Source: Bolinopsis microptera (taxonomy: Eukaryota > Ctenophora > Tentaculata > Lobata > Bolinopsidae). From it: 62,000 nucleotides of DNA. A program made the position numbers and the translations under genes. Location of the stretch: NCBI RefSeq assembly GCF_026151205.1, contig NC_087078.1, positions 2,880,175 through 2,942,174 of the forward strand, in the 5' to 3' direction. Positions within the stretch are counted from its first letter, which is position 1. Each line of letters starts with the position of its first letter. Below are positions 53,701-62,000 of the stretch, piece by piece. The notes beneath the pieces are model-generated. The model was not told where the DNA came from, did not search any database, and saw nothing but the letters and a program-made list of their open reading frames with translations.

Positions 53701-56700
53701 TTTTTTTAAAAATTGGGGTTTTTGCCGTTCCCCAAAACCCCAAAAAAATCAAGTTTCGACCTCTCAACCCCCGGGGGCCCCCCCAGGGCCCCCGCCCAAA
53801 CCCAAAAAGACCGAAATTTCCCGCCCAAAATCCAGACTTTAAAATTTTTTTTTACCCCTTAGTGCCTTTTGTTTTCCGGGGGGGTGGGGCATTTTTTTAA
53901 ATTTAAAAATGGCTTTTGCCTGTCCCCCCAAAACCCTCCCTAAAAATCATTTCGACCTCTCAACCCCCTCGGCAAATCCCCGGGGCCCCGCCCATCCCCA
54001 AAAGACCGAAATCCCCGCTAAATCCCAGGGCTTTAAAAACTTTACCCCTGTAGTGCTTTTTTGTTCCGGGGTAGGGGGGACATGTTTTAGTTTAAAAAAA
54101 GGGTTTCCCGGGCCCGCCCAAACCATCAAAAAAACAAGTTTCGACCCTCCCAAACCCCCCGGGGGCCCCTCCCCCGGGGCCACTGCCCATCCCCAAAAAG
54201 AACCGAAACCCAGTAAATTTCCCAACCCTTTAAAAAAACTTTTACCCCGTAAATGCTTTTTTGTTTCCGGGTAGGGGCCCTGTTTTTGTTTAAAAATGGC
54301 TTCTGCCTGTCCCCAAAACCCTCAAAAAAAACAAGGGTTTTACCCCCTCAAAACCCCCTCGGGGCCCCTCCCAGGGGGCCCCGCCCCCTTCCAAAAGGCC
54401 GAAATCCACTAAAACCAACTTTTAAAAACTTTACCCCTGTATCTTTTTTTGTTCCGGGTATGGGACATGTTTTAGTTTTAAAAAAGGGGTTTTGCCATCC
54501 CCCCAAACCCAAAACATAAAAAAAAATTTTGACCCCCTCAAACCCCTCGGGGGCCCCTCCCCGGGGGCCACCCCATTCCCAAAAAAGACCGAAAACCCCC
54601 CTAAATCCAGACTTTTTAAAAAATTTACCCCCGTAGTGCTTTTTTGTTTTTCCCGGGGAAGGGGGGGACAAATTTTAGTTTAAAAAAGGGTTTTTGCCTG
54701 TCCCAAAAAACCCCCCTAAAAATCAAATTTCGACCTCTCAACCCCCCTCGGGGGCCCCTCCCAGGGGGCCCCGCCCCCTTCCAAAATGACCGAAAACCAG
54801 CTAAATCCAACTTTAAAAACTTTTCCCCTGTAGTGCTTTTATGTTCCGGGTAGGTGGGGCATGTTTTTTGTTTAAAAAGGTTTTTTTCCTGTCCCAAACC
54901 CCTCAAAAAAAAATCAAATTTTTTACCTCTCAAAACCCCCTTTGGCCACTCCCAGGGGGGCCCCGCCCCCCCCCAAAAAGGGCCGAAATCCAAACTAAAT
55001 CCAACTTTAAAAACTTTAACCCCCCTTTTGCTTTTATTTTTTCCGGGGGAGGTTTGGGGCATTTTTTGTTTTAAAAAAAAAAAGGGTTTTGCCTGTCCCC
55101 AAAACCCTCATAAAAAATCAATTTCGGGCCTCCCCAAAACCCCCCGGCCGGGGGCCCCTTCCCCGGGCCACGCCCCTCCCCAAAAAGACCGAAAACCCGC
55201 TAAAAAACCAGACTTTTAAAAAACTTTTTTCCCCCGTAGTTCTTTATTTCCCGGGGGAGGTGGGACAAAGTTTTAGTTTTAAAAATGGGTTTTTGGCCCG
55301 CCAAAACCCTCAAAAAATCAAATTTCGCTCTCAACCCACCGGGGAACTCCCAGGGGGGCCCCCAACCCCCAAAAAAAACCCCAAATCCACTAAAACCAGA
55401 CTTTAAAATTTTACCCCCGGAGTGCTTTTAATTTTCCGGGGGAGTTTTGGGCCCTGTTTTAGTTTAAAAAAAGGGGTTTTCCATCCCCCAAACCTTTATA
55501 AAAAAACAAGTTTCCCACCTCTCAACCCACTCGGGGGGCCCCTCCCAGGGGCCACGCCCCCTCCCCAAAAAGGAAACCCAAAATTCCCGCTAAAATCCAA
55601 AACTTTTTTAAAAAACTTTTAAACCCCCGTATGCTTTTTGGTTTTTCCCGGTTAAATGGGACATTTTAAGTTTAAAAATTGGCCCTTTTGCCCGTCCAAA
55701 CCACATAAAAATCAAATTTTCGACCCTCCAAACCCCCTCCTTCAACTCCCAGGGGCCCCCGCCCATCCCAAAATGCCGAAATTTCCGCTAAATCCCCAAA
55801 TTTTAAAAAATTTTTCCCCCCGTAGTGCTTTTTTGTTCCGGGTAAAGGGGGGGACATGGTTTTTTGTTTAAAAATGGGTTTTTGCCAGCCCAAAAAACCC
55901 CCAAAAAAAATCAAGTTTTGCCTCCAACCCACCGGGGGCCCCTCCCCGGGGGCCAAAGCCCCTCCCAAAATGAAACCAAATTTTAGCTAAATCCAAAAAT
56001 TTTAAAAAACTTTTCCCCTGTTAAATGCTTTTTTGTTCCGGGGAGGTGGGGAAATGTTTTAGGTTTAAAAAAGGTTCTGCCTGTCCCAAAACCCCCCATA
56101 AAAAACAAGTTTCCCACCTCCCAAACCCACCCGGGGGCCCCTCCCAGGGGGCCAAGCCCCTCCCAAAATGACCGAAAAACCCCGCTAAATCCAGACCTTT
56201 AAAAAACTTTTCCCCTGTAGTTCTTTTATGTTTCCGGGTGGTGGGGCAGTTTTAAATTTTTTAAAAAAGGGTTTTTTGCCGGGCCCAAACCATCAAAAAA
56301 ATCAAATTTCGACCCCTCAACCCACTCGGGGCCCCTCCAGGGCCACCCCAAAACCCCCAAAAAAACCGAAAAACCAGCTAAAATCCAGACTTTGAAATCT
56401 TTAAAAAAAACCCCCGTAGGCTTTTTTGTTTCCGGGGAGGTGGGGCCCTGTTTTTTGTTTTAAAAAAAGGTTCTGCCTGTCCCAAAAAACCTCATAAAAA
56501 TCAAGTTTTGACTCTCCAAAACCCAAATCGGGGCAACCCCCAGGGGGCCCCGCCCCCTCCCCAAAAAAAAAACCCAAATCCCCGCAAAAACCAGACTTTA
56601 AAAACTTTAAACCCCCTTTGTGCTTTTATGTTTCCCCCGGGAGGTTTGGGGCAAAGTTTTTTGTTTAAAAAAGGCTTCTGCCCTTTTCCCAAACCATCAT

Positions 56701-59700
56701 AAAAATCAAGTTTTCGCCTCTCAACCCACTCGGGCAACCCCCCAGGGGCCACCCCCATCCCAAAAGACCGAAACCCCCCCCAAAACCAAAAACTTTAAAA
56801 AACTTTACCCCCTTTTGTGCTTTTTGTTTTTCCGGGGGAGGGGGGGACTGTTTTAGTTTTAAAAATGGGGTTTCGCCAGTCCCAAAACCCTCATAAAAAT
56901 CCAATTTTTTGGGCCTCTCAACCCACTCGGGGCCCCTCCCAGGGCCAAAGCCCATCCCCAAAAGACCGAAAATCCCGCTAAATCCCAAATTTAAAATCTT
57001 TCCCCTGAAATGCTTTTTTTTCCGGGGGAGGGGGGGACAATTTTTAAAATTTAAAAATGGGTTTTTGCCTGTCCCAAACCCCTCATAAAAATCCGGGGTT
57101 TGTTCCACCCCCCCTAAAAAAAAAACCCCCTCGGGGCCCTCCCAGGGGGCCCCCCGCCCTCCCAAAAACGACCCGAAATCCAGCTAAATCCAGAAATTTA
57201 AAAAACTTTAAACCCCTGAAAAGCTTTTTGTTCCCGGGGAGGGGGGAAAATGTTTTAGTTTTAAAAAAAGGGGTTTTGGCTGCCTGTCCCCCAAACCATC
57301 ATTTAAAAAACAAGGGTTTGACCTCCAACCCCCCTCGGGGGCCCCTCCCAGGGGCCCCGCCCAACCCAAAAAGACCGAAAACCCGCAAAATCCAGACTTT
57401 TTAAATCTTAAACCCCCGTATGCTTTTTTTTGTTCCGGGTATGGGACTGTTTTTGTTTAAAAATGGGGTTCTGCCTGTTCCCCCAAAACCCTCAAAAAAA
57501 TCAAATTTCCCCACCTCTCAACCCACCCCGGGCCCAAAACCCCCCGGGGCCCCCCCCATCCCCCAAAATTTTAAAGCCCAAAAACCAGCTAAATCCGACT
57601 TTAAAATCTTTAACCCCCCGTATGGGTTTTTTTAAGGTTTCCCGGGTAGGGTGGGAACAAAAAATTTAGTTTTTAAAAAAGGGGCTGCCAGTCCCAAAAC
57701 CCTCAAAAAAAATCAAGGGTTTTGACCTCTTTAACCCACCCCGGGGGGCCACTCCCAGGGGGCCCCGCCCCCCCAAAATGACCCGAAATCCACTAAATTT
57801 TCCCGACTTTTAAAAACTTTACCCCCTTTTAGTGCTTTTTTGTTCCGGGGTAGGGGGGGAATGTTTTGTTTAAAAATGGGGTTTTGCCGTCCCAAAACCA
57901 TTTATAAAAAAAAAGTTTCCCCACCTCTCAAAACCCCCTCGGCAACTCCCCCGGGGCCACCCCATCCCCAAAAAGACGAAATCCAGCTAAATCCAGACTT
58001 TTTAAAATTTTTTACCCCTGTAGGCTTTTAAAGTTCCCGGGGTAGGTGGGAACCCCTTTTTTTTGTTTAAAAATGGGTTCTTTGCCAGTCCCAAACCCTA
58101 AAAAACAAATTTCGGGCCTCCCCAAAACCCCCTCGGGCCCCCCAGGGGGCCCCGGGCCCCTCCCAAAATACCGAAAAACCCCTAAATCCCCAAATTTAAA
58201 AAAACTTTACCCCTGTAAAATGCTTTTATGTTTTTGGGGGAGGTGGGCATGTTTTTTGTTTAAAAAAAGGGGTTTTGCCTGTCCCCAAACCACATTAAAA
58301 AAAAAACAAATTTCGAAACCCCTCAACCCCTCGGGCCACTCCCAGGGGGCCCCGCCATCCCAAAATGACCGAAAAACCAGCTAAATTTCCCCGAAATTTA
58401 AAATCTTTACCCCGTAGTGCTTTAATTTTTCCGGGGGTTAAGGTGGGGCAAAGTTTTAAATTTTAAAAATTTATTTTTCTGCGCCCCCAAAAAACCCTCA
58501 AAAAAATCAATTTCGACCTCTCAACCCCACTCGGGGAACTCCCAGGGGCCCCGCCCCTCCCCAAAAGAAACCCAAAAACCACTAAACCAGACTTTTAAAA
58601 AACTTTTCCCCTGTAGTGCTTTTTTGTTCCGGGGTAGGGGGGACATGTTTTAAATTTTAAAAAAAGGGGTTTTTTGCCAGTCCCCCAAAAAAAAAAAAAT
58701 CAAATTTCCCCACCTCCTTTTAAAAACCCCCTCCCCGGGGCCACTCCCCCGGGGGCCCCGCCCAAACCCCCAAAAAGACCGAAATCCAGCTAAATCCAAA
58801 ACTTTAAAAAACTTTACCCCTGTAAGTTGCTTTTTTTTTCCCTGGGGAGGGGGACCCTGATTTTAAATTTTAAAAAAGGGTTCTGCCCGTCCCAAACCAT
58901 CTAAAATCAAATTTCGACCCTCAAACCCATTCGGGGGGCCACCCCATGGGGAAAGCCCCTTTCCCCAAAAAACCGAAATCCCAAAAAAAATTCCCCGACT
59001 TTAAAATCTTTTCCCCTGTATTCTCTTTTATTGTTCCGGGGTAGGGGGGGGAAAATGTTTTAAATTTAAAAAAGGGGTTTTGCCAAGGGCCCAAACCATC
59101 AAAAAATTTAAGTTTTTTTGAAACCCACAAAAACCCCCTGGGGCCCCTCCCAAGGGGGCCAAACCCCCATTTTTCCCCAAAATTACCGAAAACCAGCTAA
59201 ATCCAGACTTTAAAATCTTTCACCCTTGTAGTTTCTTTTAAAATTTTTCCCGGGGGAGGTGGACATTTTTAAATTTAAAAAAAGGGTTCGGGGCCCCGGG
59301 CCCCCAAAACCCTCATAAAAATCAAGGTTTTGGGCCTCTCAAAAACCCCCTCGGGGCCCCTCCCCCGGGGGGCCAAACCCCCCTCCCAAAATGACCCCAA
59401 ATCCACTAAAATCCCAGACTTTAAAAAACTTTAACCCCCCGAGTGCTTTTTTGTTCCGGGGTAGGTGGGGGCATTTTTTTTGTTTTAAAAAAAAAGGGTT
59501 TTGCCTTTCCCCCAAAACCCTCATAAAAATCAAGTTTCGACCTCCCCAACCCCCTCCGGGGCCCCCCCAGGGCCCCCGCCCACCCAAAATGGGCCGAAAT
59601 CCCGCTAAATCCCGACTTTTTAAAAACTTTACCCCTGAAATGCTTTTATGTTCCCCCGGGGAGGGGACAAGTTTTTAATTTTTAAAAAGGGTTCTGCCTG

Positions 59701-62000
59701 TCCCAAACCAAAATAAAAATAAGTTTCGACCTCCAACCCCCCTCGGGGCCCCTCCCAGGGGGCCCCGCCCCTCCCAAAAAAGACCGAAACCAGCTAAATC
59801 CAAATTTAAAAAACTTTACCCCCGTATTTCTTTTTTTTTAAAGTTCCGGGGTAGGTGGGGGGGCAAGTTTTTTTTTGGTTTTAAAAAAAAGGGTTTTCTG
59901 CCTGGGCCCAAAACCCTCATAAAAATCAAATTTTTTGACCCCTCAACCCACTCGGCCCCTCCCCGGGGCCACGGGCCCCTTTCCCCAAAAAGACCGAAAT
60001 CCAGCTAAATCCAGGGCTTTAAAAACTTACCCCCCTATGCTTTATTTCCGGGGTTTGGGGGGACATTTTTTTTGTTTAAAAAAGGGTTTCCCCGCCCCGT
60101 CCCCCAAAACCCTCATAAAATCAATTTTTGCCCCCTCAACCCACCGGGGCCCCCTCCCAGGGGCCACGCCCCTCCCAAAAAAAAACCGAAATCCCAGCTA
60201 AAAACCAGACTTTAAAATTTTTTAAACCCCTGTTGTGGTCTTTAAATTTTTCCGGGTTTGTGGGCCAAAGTTTTTAGTTTAAAATGGGTTTTTGGGCCGT
60301 CCCCAAAACCCCTCAAAAAAATCAAGTTTCCCACCTCCCCAACCCACCGGGGGCCAAAATCCCCCCGGGGGCCCCGCCCATCCCAAAATGACCGAAATCC
60401 CCCTAAAATCCAGCTTTTAAAACTTACCCCGTTTGTGCTTTTTTTTTCCGGGGAAAGGGGGGACTTTTTTTTAGTTTTAAAATGGGTTTTTGCCTGTCCC
60501 CCCAAAAACCCTCATAAAAAAACAAAATTTCGACCCTCAACCCACTCGGGGGCCCCCCCAGGGGCCACGCCCCTCCCAAAAAGACCGAAATCCACAAAAA
60601 ACCCAAAATTTAAAATCTTTTACCCCTGTATTTCTTTTTTTGTTCCCGGTAGTTTTGGGGCATGTTTTTTGTTTAAAAATGGCCCTTTTGCCGTCCCAAA
60701 CCATCAAAAAAATCAAATTTTCGAAACCCCTCAAAACCCCCTCGGGCCCCCTCCCAAAGGGGCCCCGCCCAAACCCAAAAAAAAACCCCAAAATTCCCCT
60801 AAATCCAGACTTTTAAAAACTTTTCCCCTGTATGCTTTTAAAGTTCCGGGGGAGGTGGGGCAAATTTTTTGTTTAAAAAAAAGGCTTCTGCCAGGCCCCA
60901 AAACCCCCCCCTTTATAAAAACAAGTTTTTACCCCTCAACCCAATCGGCCACTCCCAGGGGCCCCGCCCCCCTCCCAAAAAGACCGAAAACCAGCTAAAT
61001 CCAGACTTTAAAAAAACTTTACCCCTGTAGTGCTTTTATGTTTTCCGGGGGAGGGGGACATTTTTTTGTTTAAAAATGGGGGCTGCCCCGTCCCAAAAAA
61101 CCCTCATAAAAATTCCCAATTTCCGACCCCTCCAAAAACCCCCTCGGGCCACCCCAGGGGGGCCCCGCCCATTCCCAAAAAAAAACCGAAAATCCCCGCT
61201 TAAAACCCAGAAATTTAAAAAACTTTAACCCCCGGTGCTTTTTTTTTTCCGGGTTAAGGGGGGAAAATGTTTTTTTTTAAAAAAAGGGGTTTTGGGCCCG
61301 GGTTCCCCCAAAAACCCTCATAAAAAACAAGTTTTGACCTCTCCCAAACCCCCCGGGCCCCTCCCAGGGGGGCCCCGCCCCTCCCAAAATGGAACCCAAA
61401 AAAAGCTAAAATCCAGACTTTTTAAAAACTTTACCCCTTTTAGTGCTTTTTTGTTTTCCGGGTAGGTGGGGCATGTTTTAGTTTAAAAAAGGGTTCGCCC
61501 GTCCCAAAAAACCCTCATAAAAATTCCCGTTTCGCCTCACAAAACCCCTCGGGCCACTTTCCCCGGGGCCACCCCATCCCAAAATACCGAAATCCACCCA
61601 AAATTCCAGACTTTAAAATCTTTTTCCCCTTTACTTCTTTTTTGTTCCGGGTAGGGGGGGACATGTTTTTTGTTTAAAAAAAGGGTTTTTGGGCCCGTCC
61701 CCAAACCCCTCATAAAAACAAGTTTCGACCTCTCAAAAACCCACTCGGGGCCCCCCCCCAGGGGCCACGCCCCCCCCAAAAAAGACCGGAAATTTCCCGC
61801 TAAATCCCCGACTTTAAAAAAACTTTAAAACCCCCGTAGTGCTTTTTTTGTTCCGGGGTAGGTGGGGCATGTTTTATAAAAAAAAATGGGTTTTTTGCCT
61901 GTCCCCAAACCATCAAAAATCAAGTTTTTGACCTCTCAACCCATCGGCCACCCAGGGGCCCCCGCCCATCCCCAAAATTTACCCAAAACCAGCTAAAAAC
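50776..62000 (+). repeat. About 187-bp satellite, low-quality sequence, runs off the window
   Basis: Around 60 units. The cleanest are at 53170-53510, with GACCGAAATCCAGCTAAATC, TAGTGCTTTTATGTTCCGGG, TTCTGCCTGTCCCAAACCAT, AAGTTTCGACCTCTCAACCC and CCAGGGGCCACGCCCATCCC. GACCGAAATCC recurs at 53234 and 53422. Elsewhere non-homopolymer bases are replaced by runs of AAA, CCC, GGG or TTT (for example CATAAAAATC to CAAAAAAAAC), unlike natural mutation. All open frames here are artefacts. The first 500 bp (50776-51300) are corrupted and may be another sequence. Confidence 0.9.

Noticed and set aside
50776-61779. Dozens of Pro/Gly/Phe/Lys-rich frames in the right-hand satellite
   Set aside because: Corrupted satellite consensus; frames exist because homopolymer runs removed stops. 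Not genes.

Overview
The window is nuclear DNA of an invertebrate animal. It is AT-rich, its genes have GT-AG introns and signal-peptide exons, and it holds metazoan domains (thrombospondin type 1, LamG/pentraxin-like) plus a CR1/L2-type LINE, Penelope-like, Tc1/mariner-like and hAT-like fragments, many foldback MITEs and long satellites. I cannot name the species. A cnidarian or similar marine invertebrate is plausible, but that is a guess.

Left part (1-24 kb). Small secreted-protein genes sit among repeats. A gene with spliced exons at 343-1121 encodes a signal peptide, a basic segment and a Cys-bearing exon. A second (5192-13430) joins a split signal peptide to a single TSP1 domain, and its TSP1 exon contains a 3.4-kb minisatellite apparently grown from the exon's own coding sequence. 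An orphan signal-peptide exon lies at 14477. A two-exon LamG/pentraxin-like secreted protein lies at 18211-19371. A minus-strand gene (23354-23835) encodes a short, probably GPI-anchored protein with acidic EDAGG repeats. Between and inside them are a tRNA-cored foldback MITE, a mariner-like remnant, a Penelope GIY-YIG endonuclease fragment, a 2.75-kb foldback element with about 1-kb arms, and several minisatellites.

Middle (24-38 kb). The centre is a nearly complete but frameshifted minus-strand LINE (about 27800-33725). Its ORF1 encodes a PHD finger, a coiled-coil stretch, an AlkB-like 2OG-Fe(II) dioxygenase with its metal and 2OG residues intact, and an SGNH esterase. Its ORF2 encodes a second PHD finger, an APE-type endonuclease and a reverse transcriptase. 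This ORF1 architecture is my best candidate for something little described. The LINE abuts a dispersed repeat with CACTCTACAGTCGA termini, and near-identical 100-bp inverted repeats lie at 26403 and 34277.

Right part (38-62 kb). This part is mostly satellite. A 119-bp array (38.4-41.85 kb) runs into a second copy of the dispersed repeat and is interrupted by a hAT-type MITE with an 8-bp target duplication. A 366-bp array (44.9-49.1 kb) has a three-monomer higher-order repeat. A roughly 187-bp array fills 50.8 kb to the window end and looks like low-quality consensus. Open frames in these arrays are not genes.
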